The notes beneath the pieces were generated by a model. It was not told the DNA's origin. It was given only the letters and a program-made list of their open reading frames with translations, and did not search any database. A DNA stretch of 44,805 nt from the NCBI GenBank assembly GCA_965368115.1, contig CBDULQ010000002.1:1-44805 (forward strand). The letters run 5' to 3'. Numbering within the stretch: the stretch's first letter is position 1; each line of letters starts with the position of its first letter. The stretch comes from CBDULQ01 sp965368115 (GTDB taxonomy: Bacteria > Pseudomonadota > Gammaproteobacteria > SZUA-229). Shown here piece by piece: positions 35,101-42,678 of the stretch. A program made the translations under genes and the position numbers.

Positions 35101-35548
35101 CGTCACGAGCCTGGCGAATCAATAGCGAGCTACTATCCAGTAATTCGAAGCCGGGGGGCACGTCCGCCTCCAGCGGGAAGCGGGTAAGCAGGTCCTGGCA
35201 AAACGAGTGAAAGGTCTGGGTGCGAACCGGATAGTCGCAATACTGGTGAAATTCATACAGGTCGCGGGCGCGTCGGCGTAACTCCGGGTCGGGGCCGGCG
35301 CCCAGTTCTTCGAGCAGCTTGTCGAGCTGTTGAGCATCCGCCGTGGCCAGTTGATACAGGCGTTCCGCCAGCCGCTGCTGCATTTCCGCAGCCGCCTTGC
35401 GGGTAAAGGTAAGGGCGAGGATCCCGCCCGGTTCGGCGCCGGCCAGTAGCAGACGCAGGATGCGGGTGACCAGCATCCAGGTTTTTCCGCTCCCCGCCGA
35501 GGCGGTTACGGTGGCATTGCAGGCGGGATTGGCGGCGGCGACAGTCAT
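32156..35548 (-). CDS. AddA/RecB-like UvrD-family helicase with a C-terminal nuclease domain
   Basis: A 1130-residue ATP-dependent helicase-nuclease for double-strand break processing. Helicase motifs in order: Walker A AGSGKTW (about residue 20), LTFTRKAAAEM, DEFQDT (about 396), VGDEKQSIYSFR, TIHASKGLEAPVV and YVALTRAK. The C-terminus has a PD-(D/E)XK nuclease: GLIDRLLV, then DYKSH (about 1073) and a Q-x3-Y helix, so both activities look intact. The frame opens at a TTG at 35584; I use the ATG at 35548, with no clear Shine-Dalgarno at either. AddA normally works with AddB, but no addB is adjacent: parE diverges upstream and cnoX follows. Gene name left open. Confidence 0.85.
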   Translation of the reverse strand: MTVAAANPACNATVTASAGSGKTWMLVTRILRLLLAGAEPGGILALTFTRKAAAEMQQRLAERLYQLATADAQQLDKLLEELGAGPDPELRRRARDLYEFHQYCDYPVRTQTFHSFCQDLLTRFPLEADVPPGFELLDSSSLLIRQARDALFNEAALDMNGELAERLQALMDACGGLFNLTTALESFLHHRSDWWAYSEGQADPCAWAGDHLQQQLGIDPQQDPLAAFFNDRNLQMIHRFAKMLADTQGKTNLKHADELARILAEAAFDEPAFDRLVGCFLTQKNTAIVSGRKDSQSLRKKLAEDADAFLQLAEQIPERILRVRDELNKQHSWRLNQLWYQCGDAFVAHYQKLKRELRQLDFTDLEWRSYRLLQHSDNALWVQYKLDQRIDHLLIDEFQDTNPTQWQLLLPLLEEMTQSEEQRSRSVFLVGDEKQSIYSFRRAKPELQARASQWLADQLQAQAFPLNKSWRSSPAIMQTVNAVFEQADYQSLMESFSRHDTHHQSLPGRVEIFPALENPDDDAEEDESIPGLRNPLQQPRAEKPGIYLDEGRLIADAIKRLLDSGTLIGSGASARPVRYDDIFILVRKRIHLADYEQALRQAGIPYLGANRGTLLDCIEIQDMEALLDTLLTPFNNLALAQVLKSPLFSASDEDLMQLAQNKSSPLWIERLADIGDSLDDDHPLRRARHYIQEWRALVDRIPVHDLLDRIYHQANLLDRYQAATPPALRPRVQANLTRFLELALDLDSGRYPSLMHFLQTIRSLKSLSSDAPDEAPMQSAESRVKIMTIHASKGLEAPVVFLADCISIMRDHNSMSTLVDWPVDQPRPTHFQLIPGTQQRDSLSESLLEKQRHVQDREQANLLYVALTRAKQILYISACKPKQRGPMLDWYHPLQNALRTLTRQPEAEHIRFEFGELQTAAAPASTGTAPTIALDDNWLSRDRVQHPLDMLIAPSRFSSSHTVDSLDEDAQTRGLAVHRCLELLTGPNPRSAAQLRRILCAELELGMHDSLIDECINEAQTLIADPQLAFVFHPDDDWRAYNECPLHYQHQQQGVYGLIDRLLVNDQQIIIIDYKSHIQASTDNLSQLAEAYREQMQYYAQGVAGLWPNRKLSAYLLFTHCGCLQPMPVQ

Positions 35549-35563
35549 GGCGGCATTGTAAGG

Positions 35564-35601
35564 GGTTTTGCCGGACCCGCGCAAAGCAAGGCGGCAAAAC
35601 C
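35564..35601. repeat. Inverted repeat in the addA-like/parE divergent promoter region
   Basis: GGTTTTGCCG at 35564-35573 and its exact reverse complement CGGCAAAACC at 35592-35601 are separated by 18 bases. The 38-base site sits between the two divergent genes, upstream of the parE -35. It could be an operator or a leader hairpin of the helicase gene. Confidence 0.6.
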
Positions 35602-35613
35602 TGATCCACGGCT

Positions 35614-35642
35614 TTGCGTCCGAACGCCAAGTCTTTTATAGT
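35614..35642 (+). promoter_or_regulatory. Probable sigma-70 promoter for parE
   Basis: TTGCGT at 35614-35619 and TATAGT at 35637-35642 are exactly 17 bases apart. The predicted start is near 35649, leaving a short leader with GAGAAG as the ribosome binding site before the parE ATG at 35676. Confidence 0.6.
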
Positions 35643-35675
35643 TGCGCGTCAACAGGTACCACACGAGAAGACTGA

Positions 35676-37559
35676 ATGAGTTCATACGACGCTTCCGCGA
35701 TAGAAGTGCTCACCGGGCTGGAGCCGGTCCAGAAACGCCCGGGCATGTACACCGATACCACCCGCCCCAATCACCTTGCCCAGGAAGTCATAGATAACAG
35801 TGTCGACGAAGCCGTTGCCGGACACGCCAGCCGTATCCAGGTGACCCTGTATCGGGATGGTTCCCTGGGTGTTGCAGACGACGGCCGTGGCATGCCGGTG
35901 GATATACATCCGGAAGAGGGCATTCCCGGTGTCGAAGTCATCCTCACCAAACTGCATGCGGGGGGCAAGTTTTCCAATAAAAACTACCAGTTCTCCGGCG
36001 GTCTGCACGGTGTCGGCGTGTCGGTCGTGAATGCGCTGTCCTATCGCCTGCAGGCGGAAATCAAACGTGACGGCAAAGAATATTCGATCGCCTTCGCCCA
36101 CGGCGACAAGATCGAAGATCTCCAGGAAATCGGCACGGTAGGTAAGAAGAATACCGGCACCCACATCCGCTTCTGGCCGGAAGCCAAATACTTCGATTCG
36201 GTGAATTTTTCGGTCTCGCGGCTACGCCATGTACTGCGCGCCAAGGCCGTGCTCTGTCCCGGTTTGCACGTGGTGTTCCTCGATGAGAAATCCGGCGATA
36301 CCGATGAATGGTATTACGAAGACGGCTTGCAGGATTATCTCACTGAAACCCTGAATGGCTATGAACTGTTGCCGGCTCAACCTTTCATTGGCAGTTTTTC
36401 CAGCGAGCACGAAGCGGTGGACTGGGCGTTATTGTGGTTGCCGGAAGGTGGTGAAGCGGTCACCGAGTCCTATGTCAACCTGATTCCCACTGCCCAGGGC
36501 GGTACTCATGTCAACGGTTTGCGCAGTGGCCTGACCGATGCGGTGCGAGAGTTCTGTGAGTTCCGCAACCTGTTGCCGCGCGGCGTCAAGATCAGTCCCG
36601 AAGACGTCTGGGACAAGGTCAGTTATATCCTCTCGGTGAAGCTGGAAGATCCGCAGTTTTCCGGCCAGACCAAGGAAAAACTGTCGTCCCGTGAATGTGC
36701 CGCATTCGTGTCCGGTGTCGTGAAAGATGCCTTCAGCCTGTGGTTGAACCAGCACATCGAAGACGGTGAGCGCATCGCCCTGCTGGCGATCGATAATGCC
36801 CAGGCGCGTCTCAAGGCCGGTAAGAAAGTCGCCCGTAAAAAAGTCACCGCGGGCCCGGCCCTGCCGGGCAAGCTGGCGGATTGCAGTTCCAGCGATGCAT
36901 CACGCAGCGAGCTGTTCCTGGTGGAAGGGGACTCGGCGGGTGGTTCCGCCAAGCAGGCACGGGATCGTGAATTCCAGGCCATCATGCCGCTGCGCGGCAA
37001 GATCCTGAATACCTGGGAAGTGGACCCGGACCAGGTGCTGGCGTCACAGGAAGTACACGACATCTCCGTCGCCATTGGCGTCGAACCGGGCAGCCAGAAT
37101 CTGGCCGGTTTGCGTTATAACCGAATCTGCATCCTCGCCGACGCCGACTCGGACGGTTATCACATCGCGACATTATTGTGTGCACTGTTCCTGCGTCATT
37201 TCCGTGCGCTGGTCGAAGAAGGCCATGTGTATGTGGCCATGCCGCCACTGTTCCGCATCGATGTGGGTAAAGAGGTTTTCTATGCGCTGGACGAAGCGGA
37301 GAAGCAGGGCATACTGGATCGCATTGCCGCCGAAAACAAGAAAGGCAAGGTGCAGGTGACACGTTTCAAGGGACTGGGTGAAATGAATCCACTGCAGTTA
37401 CGCGAAACCAGTATCGCACCGGATACCCGTCGCCTGGTGCAACTGGTGATCGAGGCGGGTGACGACAGCAATAAAATGATGGACATGTTGCTGGCGAAAA
37501 AACGTGCCGGCGATCGCAAGGCCTGGCTGGAATCGAAAGGCGATCTGGCCGAGGTATAA
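35676..37559 (+). CDS. parE: DNA topoisomerase IV subunit B
   Basis: ATPase subunit of topoisomerase IV, which unlinks daughter chromosomes. The GHKL ATP site shows EVIDNSVDEA (about 37-46) and GGLHGVGVSVVNAL. The TOPRIM domain has EGDSAGGSAKQARDR (near residue 416) and DADSDGYHI. The 627-residue length and the WEVDPDQVLAS segment fit ParE and not the longer GyrB. parC follows 148 bases downstream, separated by a palindromic repeat element. Confidence 0.97.
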   Translation: MSSYDASAIEVLTGLEPVQKRPGMYTDTTRPNHLAQEVIDNSVDEAVAGHASRIQVTLYRDGSLGVADDGRGMPVDIHPEEGIPGVEVILTKLHAGGKFSNKNYQFSGGLHGVGVSVVNALSYRLQAEIKRDGKEYSIAFAHGDKIEDLQEIGTVGKKNTGTHIRFWPEAKYFDSVNFSVSRLRHVLRAKAVLCPGLHVVFLDEKSGDTDEWYYEDGLQDYLTETLNGYELLPAQPFIGSFSSEHEAVDWALLWLPEGGEAVTESYVNLIPTAQGGTHVNGLRSGLTDAVREFCEFRNLLPRGVKISPEDVWDKVSYILSVKLEDPQFSGQTKEKLSSRECAAFVSGVVKDAFSLWLNQHIEDGERIALLAIDNAQARLKAGKKVARKKVTAGPALPGKLADCSSSDASRSELFLVEGDSAGGSAKQARDREFQAIMPLRGKILNTWEVDPDQVLASQEVHDISVAIGVEPGSQNLAGLRYNRICILADADSDGYHIATLLCALFLRHFRALVEEGHVYVAMPPLFRIDVGKEVFYALDEAEKQGILDRIAAENKKGKVQVTRFKGLGEMNPLQLRETSIAPDTRRLVQLVIEAGDDSNKMMDMLLAKKRAGDRKAWLESKGDLAEV

Positions 37560-37569
37560 AAGATTATTT

Positions 37570-37676
37570 TCCGCAAATGAACGCAAATCGACGCTAGTGT
37601 TTTTCTGCCGGGCTCCGGCCCGGCATTGTTGAATGTGTGATTTTTACATTCGCAAGTTTTTGCGTTCATTTGCGGA
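37570..37676. repeat. Palindromic repeat element between parE and parC
   Basis: Two perfect 18-bp inverted arms, 37570-37587 and 37659-37676, flank 71 bases. The left arm contains a 10-base rhythm (CCGCAAATGA, ACGCAAATCG, ACGCTAGTG). Nested inside are a GC hairpin GCCGGGC / GCCCGGC with a TCCG loop (37607-37624) and a GAATGT / ACATTC hairpin (37631-37651). A small CGCAA / TTGCG hairpin at 37651-37664 overlaps the right arm. No transposase is encoded. It resembles a REP- or MITE-like intergenic repeat, but no second copy is visible in the window. Confidence 0.8.
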
Positions 37677-37707
37677 CTCTGAACATAAAACAGGTTAAAA
37701 ACATATT

Positions 37708-39966
37708 ATGTCGAACCAGGAAAACCTGAATTTCGAAGGCATCGAACAGCAGCCGCTGGCGCATTTTACCGAGAAGGCATACCTGGATTATTCCATGTAC
37801 GTCATTCTCGATCGCGCTTTGCCGTTCATCGGCGATGGCCTGAAGCCGGTGCAACGCCGTATTGTGTATGCCATGTCTGAACTTGGACTGAATGCCTCGG
37901 CCAAGTACAAAAAGTCGGCGCGTACCGTTGGTGACGTGCTGGGTAAATTCCATCCGCACGGTGATAGCGCCTGTTATGAAGCCATGGTGCTGATGGCGCA
38001 AAGTTTTTCCTATCGTTATCCGTTGATCGACGGTCAGGGTAACTGGGGATCGCCGGATGATCCGAAATCGTTTGCTGCGATGCGTTATACCGAATCGCGG
38101 CTGGCGAAATACTCGGAGGTTCTGCTTAGCGAACTGGGTCAGGGCACAGTGGCCTGGATTCCCAACTTCGACGGCACCCTGGACGAGCCCAAGTCGCTGC
38201 CGGCACGATTGCCGAATGTGTTGCTGAATGGCTCCACCGGTATTGCCGTGGGTATGGCGACGGATATCCCGCCGCATAATCTCCGCGAAGTCGCCAGTGC
38301 CTGTATTCGTCTGCTCGATGAACCCAAGGCCACGATCGAGCAATTATGCGAACACATTCAGGGACCGGATTTTCCCACCGCGGCGGAGATCGTCACGCCG
38401 CGAGCGGAAATCATCAGCATGTATTACAAGGGCAATGGCAGTATCCGCGCCCGTGCACGTTTTGAAAAAGAGGACGGCGATATCGTCATTACCGCGCTGC
38501 CGTATCAGGTCTCCGGCAATCGTATTCTGGAGCAGATCGCGCAGCAGATGACCTCGAAAAAACTGCCCATGGTGGAGGATATCCGTGACGAATCGGATCA
38601 CGAAAATCCGACCCGCCTGGTGATCGTGCCACGTTCCAACCGTGTCGATACCGAGCAATTGATGAATCACCTGTTCGCGACCACCGACCTGGAGCGCAGT
38701 TATCGCGTAAACCTGAATATGATCGGTGTCGACGGACGTCCACAGGTCAAGGACCTGCGTATGCTGCTCAAGGAGTGGCTGTCGTTCCGGACCGAAACCG
38801 TGCGCAACCGACTCAACTGGCGCCTCGACAAGGTCGATAAACGACTGCACCTGTTGGAGGGTTTGCTGATCGCATTCCTGAACATCGATGAAGTGATTCG
38901 AATCATCCGCGAAACGGACAAGCCGAAACCGGCATTGATGGAACGCTTCAAACTGTCCGAATTGCAGGCTGATTACATTCTGGATACCAGGTTGCGACAA
39001 CTGGCGCGACTCGAAGAAATGAAGATCAGGACCGAGCAGCAGGAACTGGCGGAAGAGAAGGCTGAGCTGGAAAAAATTCTCGGCTCCGAGCGGCGCCTGA
39101 AAACCCTGATCAAGAAAGAGATCATGGAAACCGCCGAAGAACATGGCGACGACCGTCGTTCACCCATCGTGGAACGCGAATCGGCTCAGGCGATGGACGA
39201 GACCGCACTGATTCCCAGCGAAGCGATTACTGTCGTGTTGTCGCAAAAAGGCTGGGTACGTGCCGCCAAGGGTCATGAAATCGATCCCGCCAATCTTAAT
39301 TACAAGGCCGGCGATAGTTTCCAGTCATCGGCCATGGGTAAGAGTAATCAACTGGTGGTGTTCCTGGACAGTGCCGGACGCGCCTATACGTTGCAGGCGC
39401 ACACGCTGCCGTCGGCACGCGGCCAGGGTGAGCCACTGACCGGCCGCTTCAATCCACCGTCCGGTGCCGTGTTCGTTGCGAGCATGATGGGGCAGGATGA
39501 TGATCTCTACCTGTTCTCAACCTCGTTTGGCTACGGTTTTGTGTGTCGTCTGGGCGACCTTTATTCCCGTGCCAAGGCGGGTAAGACCTTCATGAACGTG
39601 CCCGCTGGTGCCAGGGTTATGCCGCCGGTCCGGGTGCGTAGCCTGCAGGATGACTGGATCGTGGCGGTAACCTCGGAAGGTCATATGCTGGTGACGGCAC
39701 TGGAAGAGTTGCCACAGATGTCACGTGGCAAGGGCAACAAGATTATTAATGTGCCGCCTGCTAAACTCAAGGCAATGGAAGAATGGGTCGCGGCAATCGA
39801 CCTTATCCAGGACGGTGAAAAACTGGTGGTCTATGCGGGTAAAAAACATAAAACCATGAAACCCGAAGAAGTCGACGAGCATGCGGCGGAACGCGGCAAA
39901 CGCGGTTTGAAACTGCCGCGCGGTTACCAGAATGTCGATACCATCGAAGTGCTTGTAAACGAGTAG
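37708..39966 (+). CDS. parC: DNA topoisomerase IV subunit A
   Basis: DNA cleavage-religation subunit of topoisomerase IV. The catalytic tyrosine is Y127 (AAMRYTES). The quinolone-resistance region reads HPHGDSACYE (82-91), with the Ser and Glu of a susceptible-type sequence. The C-terminal domain (about 500-752) has the divergent beta-pinwheel blades of ParC, without the GyrA box. Length is 752 residues. The HDOD gene follows after 15 bases and may be co-transcribed. Confidence 0.97.
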   Translation: MSNQENLNFEGIEQQPLAHFTEKAYLDYSMYVILDRALPFIGDGLKPVQRRIVYAMSELGLNASAKYKKSARTVGDVLGKFHPHGDSACYEAMVLMAQSFSYRYPLIDGQGNWGSPDDPKSFAAMRYTESRLAKYSEVLLSELGQGTVAWIPNFDGTLDEPKSLPARLPNVLLNGSTGIAVGMATDIPPHNLREVASACIRLLDEPKATIEQLCEHIQGPDFPTAAEIVTPRAEIISMYYKGNGSIRARARFEKEDGDIVITALPYQVSGNRILEQIAQQMTSKKLPMVEDIRDESDHENPTRLVIVPRSNRVDTEQLMNHLFATTDLERSYRVNLNMIGVDGRPQVKDLRMLLKEWLSFRTETVRNRLNWRLDKVDKRLHLLEGLLIAFLNIDEVIRIIRETDKPKPALMERFKLSELQADYILDTRLRQLARLEEMKIRTEQQELAEEKAELEKILGSERRLKTLIKKEIMETAEEHGDDRRSPIVERESAQAMDETALIPSEAITVVLSQKGWVRAAKGHEIDPANLNYKAGDSFQSSAMGKSNQLVVFLDSAGRAYTLQAHTLPSARGQGEPLTGRFNPPSGAVFVASMMGQDDDLYLFSTSFGYGFVCRLGDLYSRAKAGKTFMNVPAGARVMPPVRVRSLQDDWIVAVTSEGHMLVTALEELPQMSRGKGNKIINVPPAKLKAMEEWVAAIDLIQDGEKLVVYAGKKHKTMKPEEVDEHAAERGKRGLKLPRGYQNVDTIEVLVNE

Positions 39967-39981
39967 TTTTAGAAGGACATC

Positions 39982-40716
39982 ATGGATAAGCTGATTGAGG
40001 CCGCATTACAAACGGCCCATTTGCCAAGCTTGCCCGACCTGGTTCGGGATCTGCAACGTCTTATCGACCGCGGCGAAGACATGGCCGTGATTGCCGATCT
40101 GCTGGGTACTGATACCGGTATGGTAGCCAGAGTCATCGAGCTGGCCAATTCCGCTTTTTATGGACACAAGAACATCACCCGCATTTTCGATGCCATTCAC
40201 ATCATCGGCCTGAATCGTATCATCCTGTTTGTGCGCACCGCTTATTGTGTGGAAATTCTCGAATCGATGGATGGTGATGAGGTCGACATGAAAGCCTTCT
40301 GGACGCGGTCTTACGTAGCAGGACTGGTAAGCGCCAATATTGCCGAACGTATCAGTTACCCGCAGCCAGATACCATATACACTGCTGGAGTGATGATGTA
40401 TGTAGGTGAAATCATCCGGGCACTGATTGCTGAAGATATGGTCGAAAATAATATTCCCTGCAATCAGCTGGCGGCTGCGCAAATGGAAATTTGGGGTTTT
40501 CCCGATATATTAAATGTGGCGATCGAATTTTATCCGCAACCCTCTTTGTGTCCCGATCGTTATGCGCTACCGGCTTCAATTATTCATCTTACCGATTGCA
40601 TTGTGTCGGAACGGATCGACGAAATCGATCCCGATGCGCTCAATGTTACTCACCTGTCTAATGATGATATTGAAGAGATCAGCAACGAATTCAAGCAGAT
40701 TACTTTATACCAATGA
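39982..40716 (+). CDS. HDOD domain protein
   Basis: A 244-residue protein with an HDOD domain spanning roughly residues 1-200. The family pattern is visible: LPSLPDLVRDLQRLI, then DTGMVARVIELANSAFYG and the AIHIIGLNRI helix. HDOD proteins have the HD-phosphodiesterase fold without its metal ligands and usually act as signalling scaffolds. AGAAGGA precedes the ATG by five bases. The gene follows parC by 15 bases, and its stop overlaps the hspQ start as ATGA. No output domain is attached. Confidence 0.88.
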   Translation: MDKLIEAALQTAHLPSLPDLVRDLQRLIDRGEDMAVIADLLGTDTGMVARVIELANSAFYGHKNITRIFDAIHIIGLNRIILFVRTAYCVEILESMDGDEVDMKAFWTRSYVAGLVSANIAERISYPQPDTIYTAGVMMYVGEIIRALIAEDMVENNIPCNQLAAAQMEIWGFPDILNVAIEFYPQPSLCPDRYALPASIIHLTDCIVSERIDEIDPDALNVTHLSNDDIEEISNEFKQITLYQ

Positions 40717-41033
40717 GTTCGATTACCCAGGCCCGATTCCAGATCGGACAGATTGTAGAGCACCGATTATTCAATTATCGCGGTGTCATCTTCGAAGTGG
40801 ACCCGGTGTTTTCACTCAGTGAAGACTGGTATGAACAGATGGCCCGATCGCGGCCACCGAAAGACCGGCCCTGGTATCATGTGCTGGTCGACAATGGAGT
40901 GCACACCACATATGTGGCAGAGCGAAACCTGGTTCCCAGTGCAAACCTCGATCAGATTCACCATCCTGCACTAACCGAGTACTTTAGCGCTTTCAAGAAC
41001 GGACTTTATCTTCCCCGCAATACCTTCATGTAA
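40713..41033 (+). CDS. hspQ: Heat shock protein HspQ
   Basis: A 106-residue protein of the HspQ (YccV, hemimethylated-DNA-binding) family. The family core is clear: FQIGQIVEHRLFNYRGVIF, the VDPVFSLSEDWYEQM segment, then WYHVLVDN and TYVAERNL. In Escherichia coli HspQ binds hemimethylated oriC DNA and enhances Lon degradation of some substrates. The start overlaps the HDOD stop (ATGA), so the two are co-translated. I see no heat-shock promoter immediately upstream. Confidence 0.93.
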   Translation: MSSITQARFQIGQIVEHRLFNYRGVIFEVDPVFSLSEDWYEQMARSRPPKDRPWYHVLVDNGVHTTYVAERNLVPSANLDQIHHPALTEYFSAFKNGLYLPRNTFM

Positions 41034-41289
41034 TCGGTTTTTCTGTCGTCCGGTAACAACTTAACCTGTATGGGGGATAGGTTGTGTCGGGAATTTTTCC
41101 TATACTAGCTTGCAATGAGATCGGCATCGTTAGTGTGAAGCTGCTGTTGCAATACGTTACCTTCTGGTGATTGATTGTGCCCTCCAGGGAGATTCCCGAA
41201 ACAGTATGTCACTTGCGGTGGTCGCTCAAAAACAATAGTCAGTTTCAACTCGGCCAGCATGACCGGCCGTAAGTGTGGAACGGGTTAAA

Positions 41290-41658
41290 ATGAATACAGA
41301 TGAGCGGTACCAGTCATTGAATTCTGATCGAAGTGAACAGCAGCAACGTCAGTTCTTTCGCGTCAAATACCCCTCCCAGTTTCGTCCGACTCTATTTCAT
41401 GATGATGAATGTTATGAAGTGCTGGATGTTTCGGAATATGGTCTGAAATTTTCAGCCAATGACGAGTGTCATTTCATGCACGGCCAAAAATTGCAGATGG
41501 AGCTGCAGTTTCACGATAAGGATAAATACAACTGTATGGGCAGGGTGGTTCGTTTGCAGGATAGTGCCATTGCGGTCAACCTGGTAACACCATTGCCTTT
41601 ACCTAAAATTCGTTCCCAGCATATTTTCCTTATTGGACAATCTGTCGAACGACGTTAA
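41290..41658 (+). CDS. PilZ domain protein (cyclic di-GMP binding)
   Basis: A 122-residue single-domain protein. The c-di-GMP motifs are both present: R20-x3-R24 (RQFFR) and D46-x-S48-x2-G51 (DVSEYG). The remaining strands, including GRVVRLQDSAIAVNL, fit the PilZ barrel. A GTG at 41275 in the same frame could extend it by five residues; I prefer the ATG at 41290. Neither has a strong Shine-Dalgarno. The 256 bases upstream hold no gene I can support; a TATACT at 41101-41106 is a weak -10 candidate. Its target process (motility, biofilm or other) cannot be told from here. Confidence 0.87.
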   Translation: MNTDERYQSLNSDRSEQQQRQFFRVKYPSQFRPTLFHDDECYEVLDVSEYGLKFSANDECHFMHGQKLQMELQFHDKDKYNCMGRVVRLQDSAIAVNLVTPLPLPKIRSQHIFLIGQSVERR

Positions 41659-41687
41659 ATGCAATATAGGTTCGGTCAGGTCCAGGT

Positions 41688-42032
41688 ATGATGTCATCCA
41701 TGAGTATGTCGCCAGTTGCGCTGCAAATACTAAAACAGCTCAACAAAATCGAAACCATTATGCTGGATCTCGGTCTGGTTCTGGACCAGCCACCACATGA
41801 AAGGGCTTTCGACAGTGAATTGCCGTTTTGTTGTGATCAGATGCAATTTCACGAATGGGTGCAGTTTGTGTTGATTCCGGGGACTCGTTACTCACTGTCC
41901 ATGCGTCAACCGCCGCCGTATCGTAGTCCGCTATCGGTTGTAGCAGAAACCGAAATGGCCGGTTTGTCTCAGGATACAAATGAATTACTATTGGCGATTC
42001 GTGAACTCGATGAGCTGTTTCGCCAGTTGTGA
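41688..42032 (+). CDS. YqcC family protein (DUF446)
   Basis: A 114-residue protein resembling YqcC. The family pattern is visible: an N-terminal helix, then a PF..D.M.FHEWVQFVLIP block, a PLSVVAE segment and the C-terminal AIRELDELF helix. In Escherichia coli yqcC sits beside the tRNA pseudouridine synthase gene truC, which is absent here. The exact start is uncertain: ATGs at 41688, 41691 and 41700 are in frame, and AGGT at 41684-41687 best suits 41691. Its stop overlaps the GTG start of the lipoprotein gene. Confidence 0.82.
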   Translation: MMSSMSMSPVALQILKQLNKIETIMLDLGLVLDQPPHERAFDSELPFCCDQMQFHEWVQFVLIPGTRYSLSMRQPPPYRSPLSVVAETEMAGLSQDTNELLLAIRELDELFRQL

Positions 42033-42571
42033 TCGCCAAGTCCATTCTTAGCTGTCTTCTCATCCTGATGCTGGTGTCCTGTGCGCCACGGCAGGATACT
42101 TTCATATCCGTTCCGCTCGATGCCGAACAGGCTTTACTGTACGTCTACCGTCCGCATAATTTCTCCAATGTACTGATCGTGCCGCGATTGCGTATCGACG
42201 AGCAGCATGAGTTGAATATGGCGGATGGCCAGTGTGTATGGATGTCGCTGGCGCCGGGTCGCTACAGTCTGCAATTGCAGCTTGCTGAGCGTTATCAGGG
42301 GCAGCATCGACTGGATATCGAGTTGCTGGCGGGAGAGCGGCGTTTTGTAGCACTGACCACGCAGCTAAAATTCCGTAAAAACCAGCTTTATGATCGGCGC
42401 TTCGACTTACAATCCATCGACGCGCAGCAGGCTTTGCAGCAGATCAACGCCTGTAGCGCCTATGGTGAACCGGCTATAGACCATCAGGGCTCAACTGAAA
42501 GCGAAGCGGACAAGCCCCGGCAAAGTGAATTCTCCATTCAGAAATCTCGCGATCCGTTTTCGCGTCAATGA
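42029..42571 (+). CDS. Lipoprotein, DUF2846-like
   Basis: A 180-residue lipoprotein with a type II signal peptide and lipobox L15-V16-S17-C18. The body carries LLYVYRPHNF and APGRYSLQLQLAERY segments, like DUF2846 lipoproteins that form small beta-sandwich domains. The C-terminal 35 residues are polar and low-complexity. The start is a GTG that overlaps the YqcC stop, indicating translational coupling. Residue 19 is Ala, which by the usual sorting rule suggests the outer membrane. Function unknown. Confidence 0.8.
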   Translation: MIAKSILSCLLILMLVSCAPRQDTFISVPLDAEQALLYVYRPHNFSNVLIVPRLRIDEQHELNMADGQCVWMSLAPGRYSLQLQLAERYQGQHRLDIELLAGERRFVALTTQLKFRKNQLYDRRFDLQSIDAQQALQQINACSAYGEPAIDHQGSTESEADKPRQSEFSIQKSRDPFSRQ

Positions 42572-42678
42572 TAAACATCCGGTATTCCCGCCCAGCTTGA
42601 CATTGCTTCGGCGCAGGGTAAGTATGTGGCTTCATTCAATCGTTTAGCGATTCTCCCCGGCACTTATTGCCCGAATTC

